64,000 nucleotides of DNA from Microvirga rosea (GCF_020595095.1 NZ_JAJDOP010000004.1:372001-436000), one strand, 5' to 3'; numbered from the stretch's first letter, positions 48,562-56,504 are shown. Translations and numbers: made by a program. Notes: generated by a model not told the origin, from the sequence alone.

Positions 48562-48843
48562 TTAGCGGCGGCGGAACTGCTGACCGCCGCGCTGCGGCGG
48601 ACGGGGGCCGGACGATGAACCCGAATCCTTGTGACGGAAGATGAGACGACCCTTCTCGAGATCGTAAGGAGACATCTCAACCGTCACACGGTCGCCCGCG
48701 AGGGTCTTGATGCGGTTCTTCTTCATCTTGCCGGCCGTATAGGCAATCACCTCATGCCCATTGTCGAGCTGAACGCGGTAGCGCGCGTCAGGCAGGATTT
48801 CGGTCACCAGACCTTCGAAGGTGATCAGTTCTTCCTTTGCCAT
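48562..48843 (-). CDS. infA: translation initiation factor IF-1 (long form)
   Basis: 93 residues. The OB-fold core of IF-1 is complete ([63 protein letters not shown]), then a 20-residue Gly/Ser/Pro/Arg-rich tail ending QQFRRR that ordinary 72-residue IF-1 proteins lack. Probably a second, extended copy rather than the canonical infA, given its position next to a cold-shock gene. Binds the ribosomal A site. It follows cspA on the same strand across a terminator. Confidence 0.93.
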   Translation of the reverse strand: MAKEELITFEGLVTEILPDARYRVQLDNGHEVIAYTAGKMKKNRIKTLAGDRVTVEMSPYDLEKGRLIFRHKDSGSSSGPRPPQRGGQQFRRR

Positions 48844-48864
48844 GCAAAGCCTTTCGTCTCAAAA

Positions 48865-48892
48865 ACAAAAAGCCGCTCCTGAGCGGAACGGC
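48865..48892 (-). terminator. cspA terminator
   Basis: Nested hairpin (CCGCT/AGCGG inside AGCCG/CGGCT), followed on the minus strand by CTTTTTGTTTTTG. Between cspA and infA, 45 bases after the cspA stop. Confidence 0.75.
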
Positions 48893-48938
48893 TGATGTGC
48901 AAGAGGGCGTGACCAGCACGCCCCCCGGCATCGAACCC

Positions 48939-49148
48939 TTACGCGTTCTGCAGGTTCACTGCAGAAGAGCGGCCGGTACGCTGATCGGTCTGAAGCTCGT
49001 ACGAGATCTTCTGGCCTTCGCGAAGACCACGCATGCCGGCGCGCTCGAGCGCCGTCGCATGAACGAACACGTCCTTGCCGCCGTTGTCGGGCTGGATGAA
49101 ACCATAACCCTTGGTTTCATTGTACCACTTCACGGTTCCCGTTTCCAT
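48939..49148 (-). CDS. cspA: cold-shock protein (CspA family)
   Basis: 69 residues, one cold-shock domain. RNP1 KGYGFI and RNP2 VFVHATAL are exact; TGTVKWYNETKGYGFIQPDNGGKD begins the domain. Single-stranded RNA/DNA chaperone that clears secondary structure. The 5' region (49149-49400) is long and gene-free, as typical for csp mRNAs with structured leaders. Possibly cotranscribed with the IF-1 gene, despite the hairpin between. Confidence 0.95.
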   Translation of the reverse strand: METGTVKWYNETKGYGFIQPDNGGKDVFVHATALERAGMRGLREGQKISYELQTDQRTGRSSAVNLQNA

Positions 49149-49402
49149 GGGAATTCCCTTTCACTGTCGTTTGCACGTGGGCGGAGCGCCGAAACAGAAC
49201 CACCCATTTAGTCGATATTGGTAGAGAGAAGGAACGTGCGCCCGGCAGTGCCAAAGCGAAGTAGCCCAGTCGTCCGGCCAAATGTCGATGACGAAATAAC
49301 TAGGGGAAGGATGGGGCAATTGCAAGGCATCCTCCCCTTTTGCCCAGCTCTCCACCCCTAAAGCTTAACCGTCGGGGAACCGCCGCGATCGGGCGCCCGC
49401 CA
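49149..49402 (-). other. long gene-free leader region upstream of cspA
   Basis: About 250 bases without a gene. On the minus strand it is the probable 5' untranslated leader of cspA; it is more AT-rich than average. I see no cold-box or defined riboswitch. The far end carries the EcfG promoter of the BON gene on the plus strand. Confidence 0.4.
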
Positions 49403-49427
49403 GGAACCGTCTCGGTTTCCTGTCGTT
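49403..49427 (+). promoter_or_regulatory. EcfG promoter of the BON-domain gene
   Basis: GGAAC (49403-49407), 16 bases, CGTT (49424-49427): full match to the EcfG consensus. Transcription would begin around 49434, leaving a 50-base leader before the ATG at 49485. Confidence 0.8.
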
Positions 49428-49484
49428 GCCGTGGTGGGTCGCAACACGTGGCGACCGGCCTTTCAAGACATGAGGAACGCTCCT

Positions 49485-50399
49485 ATGGCCAACGATCGTT
49501 ATCGCTACGGCTCGGATCGATACCGCAACCGTTCGGAAGATTGGCGCGACAGGGACGAGCCCTTCGGCTCCCGCCGGTCCTTTGGCTCAGAATACGGCCA
49601 GGGCAGCCGGGGACCCGAGGATGACGGATACATCGCCCGCCGGGGCTTCGGGAACCGCTCGGCAGGATATGACCGGGGCCGGGACGATGAAAGCCGCTCC
49701 GACTGGTCCCGGGAACGGGATTACGGTGACTCGGCCGGCTACGGCTCCGGCGGATCGGCTCAGGACTGGCGCGACGTGGTGGGCGACGACCGCCGCCGCG
49801 GCATGTCCGGCTACGGCATGGACTACAGCCGGGACCGGGACACGGCCGCGGGGTACCGCTCGTCCTTCGACGATCGCGACCGCTCCGGAACAAGCACCTT
49901 CGGACGTGGATCCCGCGATTATGGCGAGGACCGGGGCTTTTTCGAACGCGCCAGCGACGAGGTTCGCTCCTGGTTCGGGGATGAGGAAGCCGACCGCCGA
50001 CGGGATCGGGATATGCGTCAGGCGGAAAGCTACCATCGCGGCCGCGGTCCGAAAGGGTACCAACGCTCCGACGAGCGGATCCGGGAGGACGTGAACGACC
50101 GGCTGACGGACGATCCGCACATCGATGCATCGGAAATCGAAGTCACGGTCATGAGCCGGGAAGTCACCCTCAACGGCATCGTCCAGAGCCGTTTCGAGAA
50201 GCGGCATGCGGAGGATCTGGCGGAATCCGTGTCCGGTGTGACCCACGTCCAGAACAACCTGCGTGTCCGGCAAGTCGGGGATGCGGGCATGGGCGGCGGC
50301 ACTCAGACCGGCTCGGGCACATCCCAGACGACCGGAAGCGCCTTCTCCGGCTCCGCTCAGCCGACGGGCCGGCGCACGACGAGCAGCTCCGACGTCTGA
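49485..50399 (+). CDS. BON domain protein with Arg/Asp/Gly/Tyr-rich N-terminus
   Basis: 304 residues from the ATG at 49485, which has GAGGA upstream; the frame from 49431 would overlap the promoter. The first 200 residues are low complexity, dominated by Arg, Asp, Gly, Ser and Tyr (NDRYRYGSDRYRNRSEDWRD and similar), then a single BON domain (about 213-275: IREDVNDRLTDDPHIDASEI, then EVTLNGIVQSRFEKRHAEDLAESVSGVTHVQNNLRV) and a Ser/Thr/Gly tail. BON domains bind membranes or lipids and occur in osmotic stress proteins. Its promoter is of EcfG type, so general stress induction is expected. Confidence 0.87.
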   Translation: MANDRYRYGSDRYRNRSEDWRDRDEPFGSRRSFGSEYGQGSRGPEDDGYIARRGFGNRSAGYDRGRDDESRSDWSRERDYGDSAGYGSGGSAQDWRDVVGDDRRRGMSGYGMDYSRDRDTAAGYRSSFDDRDRSGTSTFGRGSRDYGEDRGFFERASDEVRSWFGDEEADRRRDRDMRQAESYHRGRGPKGYQRSDERIREDVNDRLTDDPHIDASEIEVTVMSREVTLNGIVQSRFEKRHAEDLAESVSGVTHVQNNLRVRQVGDAGMGGGTQTGSGTSQTTGSAFSGSAQPTGRRTTSSSDV

Positions 50400-50560
50400 G
50401 ACCGCTTTCCCGGATTTCGCTGATCCGAACTCATCACTCCCGAGGCCGGGCCCCTGGCCCCGGGAAGTTTCGTAGGATGACGCAGGTTTCTTGAATCGGC
50501 GCCTCTTGCCTTTCCCTTCGCGGCCTGCGACCCCATATCGGGCGGGGAGGCTCAAACTTC

Positions 50561-50932
50561 ATGGCAGGAATTTCCGTCACGCTCGATGGCTCTAACATCC
50601 AACTGGCCTTTCAAAAGGGCGAGCAGTCCACGGCTGTCGTCATGGATCCCCATGCCGCCCGCTCGCTCGTCAAAGCCCTGAGCCAGCTTCTCGCCGCAAT
50701 CGGCGAAGGATCGGAAGGCGAGGACGCCATGGAGGAAATCCTCGACGTGACCTCTTCGACGATCGACGTCGGCATGGACGAGAACGGACAGGCCGTCGTG
50801 GCCCTCCAGGCAGGTCCCATGCCCTCCTTCATGCTGCGGCTCAAGGACGACGAGGCCCGGCACATCGCCAACAGCCTTCTGGAAATTCTCAACAGCCCCC
50901 GAGACGTCAGGGTTTCCCTCGGAGGACACTGA
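50561..50932 (+). CDS. conserved hypothetical protein
   Basis: 123 residues. A beta-rich first part (ISVTLDGSNIQLAFQKGEQSTAVVMDPHAARSLVKALSQLLAAI) and a second (DVTSSTIDVGMDENGQAVVALQAG, then FMLRLKDDEARHIANSLLEILN) that look like two related halves, each ending in a helix; an internal duplication is possible. Acidic, soluble. No family recognised. GGGGAGG lies before the ATG. Neighbours give no functional clue beyond lying next to the BON gene. Confidence 0.68.
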   Translation: MAGISVTLDGSNIQLAFQKGEQSTAVVMDPHAARSLVKALSQLLAAIGEGSEGEDAMEEILDVTSSTIDVGMDENGQAVVALQAGPMPSFMLRLKDDEARHIANSLLEILNSPRDVRVSLGGH

Positions 50933-50980
50933 CGGCCGCAACGTTTCGCGGCAAAAAGGAAATTGGCCCGCCGATCAAGA

Positions 50981-50994
50981 TACGATATATCGTA
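50981..50994. promoter_or_regulatory. perfect 14-bp palindrome at methyltransferase promoter
   Basis: TACGATATATCGTA, 24 bases upstream of the preferred start codon at 51018. Its GATATA could double as a -10. The form resembles operators of PadR-type repressors, but no such gene lies in the window; that link is inference. Confidence 0.6.
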
Positions 50995-51017
50995 TGATGA
51001 CCGGGAGTACGGACGTC

Positions 51018-52601
51018 ATGGCCAATTGGGCATCAGGATACGTCGTCGACGTTGATTATACACACGGGTTCTACCGAGAGCTTGCTCCAAGCTACCTGAG
51101 CTTTCTGGCGCTGATCCAAGGCATCCAAGCACCCGACCGGCGCAAAGGCACCCTCGCCTATTGTGAACTCGGATGCGGCCAGGGCTTTTCGACCAATGTG
51201 CTGGCCGCCGCCAATCCGCAGATCCGGTTCTACGCGACCGACTTCAATCCGACCCATACCGTCGGCGCCGAGAACCTGGCGCGCGCGGCGCAGCTCGAGA
51301 ACGTCCATTTCTTCAATGACAGCTTTGCCGAGTTTCTGATCCGGGACGATCTGCCCGCTTTCGATTTCATAACTCTTCACGGGATCTACAGCTGGATCTC
51401 CCAGGAGAACCGCCGCAACATCGTCGAATTCATCCGCCGGAAGCTGAAGCCGGGCGGTATTGTCTATGCATCCTACAACACCATGCCCGGATGGGCCTCG
51501 GTCATGCCGCTCCGTCGCCTGCTCGTGGAGCATGCCAACGGGCAAAAGACCGGATCCCAAACCGCGCGCATCCGCGACTCCATCGCGTTCGCCGAGCGGC
51601 TGAGCCAGCTCGGCAGCCGGTACTTCGTGAATCATCCCAAGCTCAATGATCGTCTGAACGCAATCAAGGCGAAGGACTCCCATTACGTTGCCCACGAATA
51701 CTTCAATTCTCACTTGAATCCCTTCTATTTCATCGACGTCGCCCAGGAACTGGAAGACGCGAAGCTTCGGTGGGTCGGTCCGGCCAATCCGCTGGAAACG
51801 GTCGACGAACTGAACCTCTCGGAAGAGCAGCGGAAGATCCTGGCCGACATCGACGATATTCCGCTGCGGGAAACGGTGCGTGATCACATCGTCGATCAGA
51901 GCTTTCGCAAGGATCTGTTCGTCAAGGGTCCTTTAAAGCTCGGCAAATCCATGGCCCGGGAACGATGGCTCGACATGGGGTTCGCCCTCTCTCAGCCGGA
52001 TTCGGCCATTCCAACGGAGGTCAAGGGGAGAGGATACAACCTCCAGATCCAGCCGGATTTCCATGACGCTCTAACCGGTGCGCTCGACCATAAGCCCCAA
52101 TCCCTTCGTGAAATCATGGCCGTGCCGAAGGTCGCGAAATATGGGATCGACAAGGTCATCCAAACCCTCGTCTGTCTCGTGGGCCAGGGACATTGCCATC
52201 CCTGCCTGCATCTCGATGAAGTTGCCATGCGCAGTTCCCACACCCACAACTTCAACAAAGCCGTCGCGACACACACGACGCACGAATATGTTTATTCGAC
52301 CTTCGCTTCCCCGGTGACGGGAAGCGGTATCCGAATGGACCAGATCGATCAGATGATCTGGCTCGGACTCGAGCAAGGAGAACAGAACCTTCCCGAGTTC
52401 GTCTGGCGCACCATGCTCGAAACAGGCCATCGGCTGGCGAGAGATGGGAAAACCCTGTCCACGAAGGAAGAGCATGTGGAGGAACTTCAGGTCCGGGCGA
52501 CCCGCTTCCAGCAGAAATCCATTCCCCTCCTCAGGACTCTCGGAATCGTGACAGACCGTGTTTCATCCGGAACCGTCCAGGGATTGCGGCTGAAGGCCTG
52601 A
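51018..52601 (+). CDS. class I SAM methyltransferase with methyltransferase regulatory domain
   Basis: 527 residues from the ATG at 51018 (MANWASGYVVDVDYTHGFYRELAPSYL), ten bases after GGGAG; two ATGs at 50994 and 50997 fall in the palindrome. Motif I is YCELGCGQGFSTNVLAAANP (about residue 50) and motif IV region FDFITLHGIYSWI; the C-terminal half carries a methyltransferase regulatory domain (RDFYVNHTFR-like: FVKGPLKLGKSMARERW). Its relatives occur in bacterial lipid, polysaccharide and secondary-product clusters; substrate not known. It could form a module with the nucleotidyltransferase and phosphoesterase genes downstream, but a 97-base gap separates them. Confidence 0.88.
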   Translation: MANWASGYVVDVDYTHGFYRELAPSYLSFLALIQGIQAPDRRKGTLAYCELGCGQGFSTNVLAAANPQIRFYATDFNPTHTVGAENLARAAQLENVHFFNDSFAEFLIRDDLPAFDFITLHGIYSWISQENRRNIVEFIRRKLKPGGIVYASYNTMPGWASVMPLRRLLVEHANGQKTGSQTARIRDSIAFAERLSQLGSRYFVNHPKLNDRLNAIKAKDSHYVAHEYFNSHLNPFYFIDVAQELEDAKLRWVGPANPLETVDELNLSEEQRKILADIDDIPLRETVRDHIVDQSFRKDLFVKGPLKLGKSMARERWLDMGFALSQPDSAIPTEVKGRGYNLQIQPDFHDALTGALDHKPQSLREIMAVPKVAKYGIDKVIQTLVCLVGQGHCHPCLHLDEVAMRSSHTHNFNKAVATHTTHEYVYSTFASPVTGSGIRMDQIDQMIWLGLEQGEQNLPEFVWRTMLETGHRLARDGKTLSTKEEHVEELQVRATRFQQKSIPLLRTLGIVTDRVSSGTVQGLRLKA

Positions 52602-52698
52602 GGTCCTTCCGGATAAGCTTTCGCCTGCGGCCAAGGAACTTCATTACGGTCACCCGGTTGTCGAACGCGGGCAATTTGCTGCCCTTCGGACGAGGCCG

Positions 52699-53514
52699 AT
52701 GACGGTTCATAACCCGGATTTTACCCCCATAGCCCATCCAGGCGTTCCCATTCTGGACGCGAAGGCGGAGCCAACCCTTCAGTATCCTGAATCCGAAGCA
52801 TTTTATGCCGAGGCATTGCGGGAGCTGAACCAGCTTGGTCTTCCGTTTCTGCTGGCCGGCACCTACGCGCTGTCGGCCTACACGGGAATCACGCGCCCCA
52901 CGAAGGATCTCGATATCTTCTGCAAGGCGGGCGACTACACACGGGTTCTGTCCCACTTCAAGAGCCTCGGCTACGCAGTCGAGATCGAGGATGATCGGTG
53001 GCTCGGAAAGGTCTTCAAGGGCCGCTACTTCTTCGATGTCATCTTCGCTTCTTCGAACGGCACAATGCCCATCGGAGACCAGTGGTTCGAGAATGCACGC
53101 CAGATCGAGGTTTTCGGCTCCCCTGTCCGTATCGTCGGACCGACGGAACTCGTATGGTCCAAGTGCTTCATTCAGCTGCGCCATCGTTATGACGGCGCGG
53201 ACGTTGCCCACACGATCCTGAAGGCACACGACCTGATCGATTGGCACCGCCTGCTCGGCTATATGGAAGTGCATTGGGAAGTGCTGCTCATGCACCTTCT
53301 GAACTTCCGCTGGATCTATCCGACCGAGCGGGACAACATCCCGCGCTGGGTAATGAATGAGCTGCTCGACCGGCTGGCGAAACAGCTCGAGCTTCCTCCT
53401 CCTCAGATGAAAGTGTGCCGCGGGCGTATGTTCTCCCGTGTGGATTATGAGATTGACGTAAAGGAATGGGGCTTCGCCGACGTGGGCGGCGAAGGCGAAT
53501 GGCGGAATGACTGA
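52699..53514 (+). CDS. nucleotidyltransferase-fold protein
   Basis: 271 residues. The signature LPFLLAGTYALSAYTGITRPTKDLDIF (about residues 49-75) matches the AbiEii/MNT-type nucleotidyltransferase core, with GT in place of the common GG and the metal-binding Asp pair DLD. FFDVIFASSNGTMPIGDQWF supplies the third acidic position and VRIVGPTELVWSKCFI follows, as in this family. The target (nucleotide, tRNA, protein or aminoglycoside) is unknown. Its last eight bases overlap the phosphoesterase gene, which implies one transcript and coupled translation. Confidence 0.85.
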   Translation: MTVHNPDFTPIAHPGVPILDAKAEPTLQYPESEAFYAEALRELNQLGLPFLLAGTYALSAYTGITRPTKDLDIFCKAGDYTRVLSHFKSLGYAVEIEDDRWLGKVFKGRYFFDVIFASSNGTMPIGDQWFENARQIEVFGSPVRIVGPTELVWSKCFIQLRHRYDGADVAHTILKAHDLIDWHRLLGYMEVHWEVLLMHLLNFRWIYPTERDNIPRWVMNELLDRLAKQLELPPPQMKVCRGRMFSRVDYEIDVKEWGFADVGGEGEWRND

Positions 53515-54229
53515 CACAAACTCACCCCTGAAGGTCGCCGCCATGGGCGACCTTCATGTTCGCGAAGATAACTCTTCCTCTTATCGCGATCTCTTCGCTG
53601 AAATTTCAAAGGAAGCCGACGTCCTCGTCCTCGCCGGCGATCTGACGGACTTAGGAAAGCCTCGCGAGGCCGAGCTGCTCGCGCAGGACATCAAGACCTG
53701 CTCGATTCCCGTGATCGGCGTCCTTGGCAACCACGATTACGAGTGCGGCGTGCCGGAAGAGATCACCCACATCCTGCGAGATGCGGGCATGCGTGTGCTC
53801 GACGGCCAGTCCTGCGAAATCGACGGTGTGGGCTTTGTGGGCGTGAAGGGTTTTGCCGGTGGATTTGGTCGCCGCATGTTGGGATCGTTCGGCGAGCCCG
53901 CAATCAAGCAATTTGTCGGCGAAGCGATGAACGAAACAATCCGGCTCGAGAATGCCATGAGGCAGGTTCGCGCCAAGCGCTCGTTGGTAATCCTGCATTA
54001 TGCTCCCATCATCGACACGATCGAGAGCGAGCCGCTTGAAATCTATCCGTTCCTCGGCTCCTCGCGGCTTGCGGAAACGATCGATCGCTTCAAGGTTTCC
54101 GCCATCGTGCACGGTCATGCCCACCGGGGACGCTTCGAAGGCCGCACGCCGGGTGGCCAACCGGTCTATAATGTGGCGAAACACATTGAGAAGCCGAATG
54201 GCAAACCCTATGCGATCCTGGAAATCTGA
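53507..54229 (+). CDS. calcineurin-like metallophosphoesterase
   Basis: 240 residues with all blocks of the two-metal phosphoesterase site: GDLHVRED, LAGDLTDLG, GNHDYE, LHYAP and VHGHAHRG. Small soluble protein, no signal peptide. Substrates of such proteins include nucleotides, cyclic dinucleotides and phosphoproteins. The start ATG at 53507 lies inside the nucleotidyltransferase gene, 8 bases before its stop, so the pair is presumably functionally linked, with one enzyme possibly reversing or processing the product of the other. Confidence 0.92.
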   Translation: MTDTNSPLKVAAMGDLHVREDNSSSYRDLFAEISKEADVLVLAGDLTDLGKPREAELLAQDIKTCSIPVIGVLGNHDYECGVPEEITHILRDAGMRVLDGQSCEIDGVGFVGVKGFAGGFGRRMLGSFGEPAIKQFVGEAMNETIRLENAMRQVRAKRSLVILHYAPIIDTIESEPLEIYPFLGSSRLAETIDRFKVSAIVHGHAHRGRFEGRTPGGQPVYNVAKHIEKPNGKPYAILEI

Positions 54230-54245
54230 TCGGGGATCGCGATGC

Positions 54246-54404
54246 TCACACGCTGTGCGCTTGCATGAACTGATCGTTGAGAAGGCTTGCCATGAGAGCC
54301 ATGGCCCGTTCTTCGCTGAGCCCCGTCTCGACACAGCGGCCATCGCAGTAAACCGCCATTGTCGGACGTCCAGCGACAAGCTCTCGCTTCACTGCGATGT
54401 CCAT
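54246..54404 (-). CDS. 52-residue small protein
   Basis: Begins MDIAVKRELVAGRPTMAVYC and continues with DGRCVETGLSEERAMALMAS, ending in the helical LLNDQFMQAHSV. Two cysteines spaced Cys-x3-Cys around DGR. GAGGA stands eight bases before the ATG at 54404. No family recognised. It follows the 72-residue gene by 12 bases on the same strand and both lie behind a divergent EcfG-like promoter. The clean ribosome site and sensible reading frame support it. Confidence 0.5.
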   Translation of the reverse strand: MDIAVKRELVAGRPTMAVYCDGRCVETGLSEERAMALMASLLNDQFMQAHSV

Positions 54405-54416
54405 TGTGATCGTCCT

Positions 54417-54635
54417 CTAGAACCGCGTTCCCGGATCCGTCGGATTTCCCGGCAGGTAGTCCGGCTCGGAGCCCGGACCGTGCGGATCCAGGATGCCGGG
54501 ATCGTTCACCGGGTAAGGCGTCCGCGGACCTGTCGGACCCACGTCCGGCTGCTCGTCGGGGGGAGCCGGCGGAACCGTGCTCGGTATGTTTCCTCCAGGG
54601 ACCGGATCCTGACCCGGGATGCCTGAGCTGGCCAT
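54417..54635 (-). CDS. 72-residue proline-rich small protein
   Basis: Starts MASSGIPGQDPVPGGNIPST and is rich in Pro, Gly and Asp throughout (TGPRTPYPVNDPGILDPHGPG), probably unstructured. GAGGAAAG precedes the ATG at 54635 by four bases. It lies 35 bases from an EcfG-like promoter on the minus strand (54670-54694). Similar proline-rich short proteins occur in Methylobacteriaceae, of unknown function. The upstream open frame to 55172 is opposite the PfpI gene and not used. Confidence 0.55.
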   Translation of the reverse strand: MASSGIPGQDPVPGGNIPSTVPPAPPDEQPDVGPTGPRTPYPVNDPGILDPHGPGSEPDYLPGNPTDPGTRF

Positions 54636-54669
54636 TATCTTTCCTCGACATTTGCTTGTCCGAGGAGTC

Positions 54670-54694
54670 AACCAGCGGGCGCATGAGGGGTTCC
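54670..54694 (-). promoter_or_regulatory. EcfG-like promoter towards the small genes
   Basis: On the minus strand: GGAAC (54694-54690), 16 bases, GGTT (54673-54670). One base off CGTT. Divergent from the perfect site at 54708. Confidence 0.5.
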
Positions 54695-54707
54695 GGCCTG
54701 ATCGGCG

Positions 54708-54732
54708 GGAACTCTGACCCGCTTCGCCCGTT
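54708..54732 (+). promoter_or_regulatory. EcfG promoter of the PfpI-family gene
   Basis: GGAAC (54708-54712), 16 bases, CGTT (54729-54732): full consensus match, 33 bases upstream of the ATG at 54765. Confidence 0.8.
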
Positions 54733-54764
54733 GCCCGGCCATTCCTCAAACGACGGAGCGTACC

Positions 54765-55346
54765 ATGCCCGATATCAAGCAGGCGAAGATCCTCATCTTG
54801 GCTACGGATGGGTTTGAACAGGCCGAGCTGATGGTCCCGCAGAAAAAGCTGAAGGAAGCGGGCGCCACCGTCATCGTGGCGGCACCGAAATCGCGCCAAA
54901 AGCCGGATGGCATCCGCGGATGGGACGAAAAGGACTGGGGCGAGACCGTCAAGGTCGATCGGGATGTGGAAGAGATCGATCCGTCTGAATTCGACGCTCT
55001 TGTCCTGCCGGGCGGCCAGATCAACCCCGACAAGCTGCGGGTCGAAACGAAGGTGATCGAGATCATCCGCGCCTTCTATGGGAGCGGCAAGGTCGTCGCC
55101 GCGATCTGCCATGCCCCATGGCTGCTGATCGAAGCCGGACTGATCCGGGACCGCAACTGCACCTCCTATCACTCCATCAAGACGGATGTGATGAATGCAG
55201 GCGGCAGATGGCGGGATGAAGCCGTGGTGACCGATCAGGGATTAATCACGAGCCGCAACCCCGGCGACCTCGACGCCTTCAGCGCCAAGATCATCGAAGA
55301 AGTTCAGGAGGGGAGCCATTCCGGTCGTCGGCATGCCGCGGAGTGA
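54765..55346 (+). CDS. DJ-1/PfpI family type 1 glutamine amidotransferase-like protein
   Basis: 193 residues. The nucleophile elbow AAICHAPWLLIEAG (Cys about residue 114, followed by His) and the N-terminal ILILATDGFEQAEL with its acidic residue match the PfpI/YhbO/DJ-1 stress chaperone-deglycase group. The DALVLPGGQINPDKLR strand-turn is also typical. Likely repairs glycated or otherwise damaged proteins under stress; the EcfG promoter just upstream agrees with that. CGGAG precedes the ATG. A strong terminator follows. Confidence 0.92.
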   Translation: MPDIKQAKILILATDGFEQAELMVPQKKLKEAGATVIVAAPKSRQKPDGIRGWDEKDWGETVKVDRDVEEIDPSEFDALVLPGGQINPDKLRVETKVIEIIRAFYGSGKVVAAICHAPWLLIEAGLIRDRNCTSYHSIKTDVMNAGGRWRDEAVVTDQGLITSRNPGDLDAFSAKIIEEVQEGSHSGRRHAAE

Positions 55347-55362
55347 CGGACCTCTGATCGCG

Positions 55363-55398
55363 AAAAGGCGGCCAATCGTTGAAGATTGGCCGCCTTTT
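55363..55398. terminator. bidirectional terminator after PfpI-family gene
   Basis: Fifteen-bp perfect stem (55363-55377 with 55384-55398), loop GTTGAA, with AAAA/TTTT at the base so that both strands end in T. Lies between convergent genes. Confidence 0.88.
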
Positions 55399-55420
55399 CT
55401 TTCAATACGAGAACTTCGTC

Positions 55421-56440
55421 TTAGCTCTGCTGGATCGCGGAGACCTTCCAGGGGCCACCCTGATCGCGACGGAACGTCCAGAGCTCCGTAGCCTCCACCG
55501 GGCGTGAAGGATCGCCCTCCACGACCCGTCCGGTCGCCTTGTCGGTGGTGACGTCGACCAGGGAGTAGCGCATGGCGACCGTCGCGTAATCCGTGGCGCC
55601 CTCGCGCCAGGCTTCGGCCAGGTCACCCTGGAGCAGGCGCACGCCGGAGACCGAATTGACGACGCCGCGCGCCGCGTTGTCGTTCAATTCCTCCTGCATG
55701 TAGCCAGCCATCTCGGGCGTCGCCAACGACCAGAGCTTCGCCACATCGTTACGGGAATAGGCTTCCTGCACGTCGGCCAGAGATCGCTCGAACGCTGCGT
55801 AGTCCCGTTCGCCGACCCCGACCTCGTCACGGACGGCCGGGCGTTCGGCGCCCTGCCCCATGGATCCGCCAAGACCGGTTCCCAAGCCAGCGCCCAGTCC
55901 TCCGAGACCACCGAGGCCCCCTTGGCCTGCCGGTGGAACGGACGAACCGCCGGAAACGGTCCGGTCATAGGCCTGCGGACCCGCGTAGGCAGGAGACTGC
56001 CGCCGCCGGAACCATTTCATGGCGAGCGAGACGAGGAACACGACCAAGCCGATCTGGAGCAGAAGTCCCAGGAGAGAGCCGATACCCGACAACCCGCCGA
56101 AGAAGCCATGGCCCATCAGCATCCCGAGAAGGCCGGCGCCGAAGAGGCCCGCCATCAGACCGGTCCCGAAACCGAACCGGCGCGGCTGTGCGACGGAAGG
56201 GTTCGGCATGCCGGGGCGGTTGAAAGCCGGCCCTTGATTGGGGATCTGCGAACGCTGCATGGGCGCAGCCGTTCCCGGTGCCGTGTTGGTGCTCGGAGGC
56301 GCGCTCCACGTGCGGCCGCCCCGCGAGCCGAAACTGCTCCGTCCCCCGCCGACGCGAGCCTCCGCCGCGCTGCCGGCGAAAACAAGTGCCGCCGCGAGCA
56401 CCATCATGATGCGGCTGCGGCGAGAGGCGATGTTCATCAT
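55421..56440 (-). CDS. Tim44-domain membrane-linked protein
   Basis: 339 residues. An N-terminal signal or anchor (RIMMVLAAALVFAGSAAEA), a Ser/Gly/Pro-rich stretch, a second hydrophobic region (LMAGLFGAGLLGMLMGHGF through LLLQIGLVVFLVSLAMKWF), then a Gly-rich linker and a C-terminal Tim44-like domain (YAAFERSLADVQEAYSRNDVAKLWSLATPEMAGYM, then DEVLEAWREG-like LAEAWREGATDYATVAMRYS, ATELWTFRRDQGGPWKVSAI). Bacterial Tim44-type proteins act at the inner membrane in envelope or respiratory function; the role here is unknown. It converges on the PfpI-family gene. Confidence 0.88.
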   Translation of the reverse strand: MMNIASRRSRIMMVLAAALVFAGSAAEARVGGGRSSFGSRGGRTWSAPPSTNTAPGTAAPMQRSQIPNQGPAFNRPGMPNPSVAQPRRFGFGTGLMAGLFGAGLLGMLMGHGFFGGLSGIGSLLGLLLQIGLVVFLVSLAMKWFRRRQSPAYAGPQAYDRTVSGGSSVPPAGQGGLGGLGGLGAGLGTGLGGSMGQGAERPAVRDEVGVGERDYAAFERSLADVQEAYSRNDVAKLWSLATPEMAGYMQEELNDNAARGVVNSVSGVRLLQGDLAEAWREGATDYATVAMRYSLVDVTTDKATGRVVEGDPSRPVEATELWTFRRDQGGPWKVSAIQQS

Positions 56441-56504
56441 TGTCCTATATCATCCCTAAAGGGCGTGATGCCCGTGACTAAGATATGGGAGCTTGGCCGA
56501 GCTG

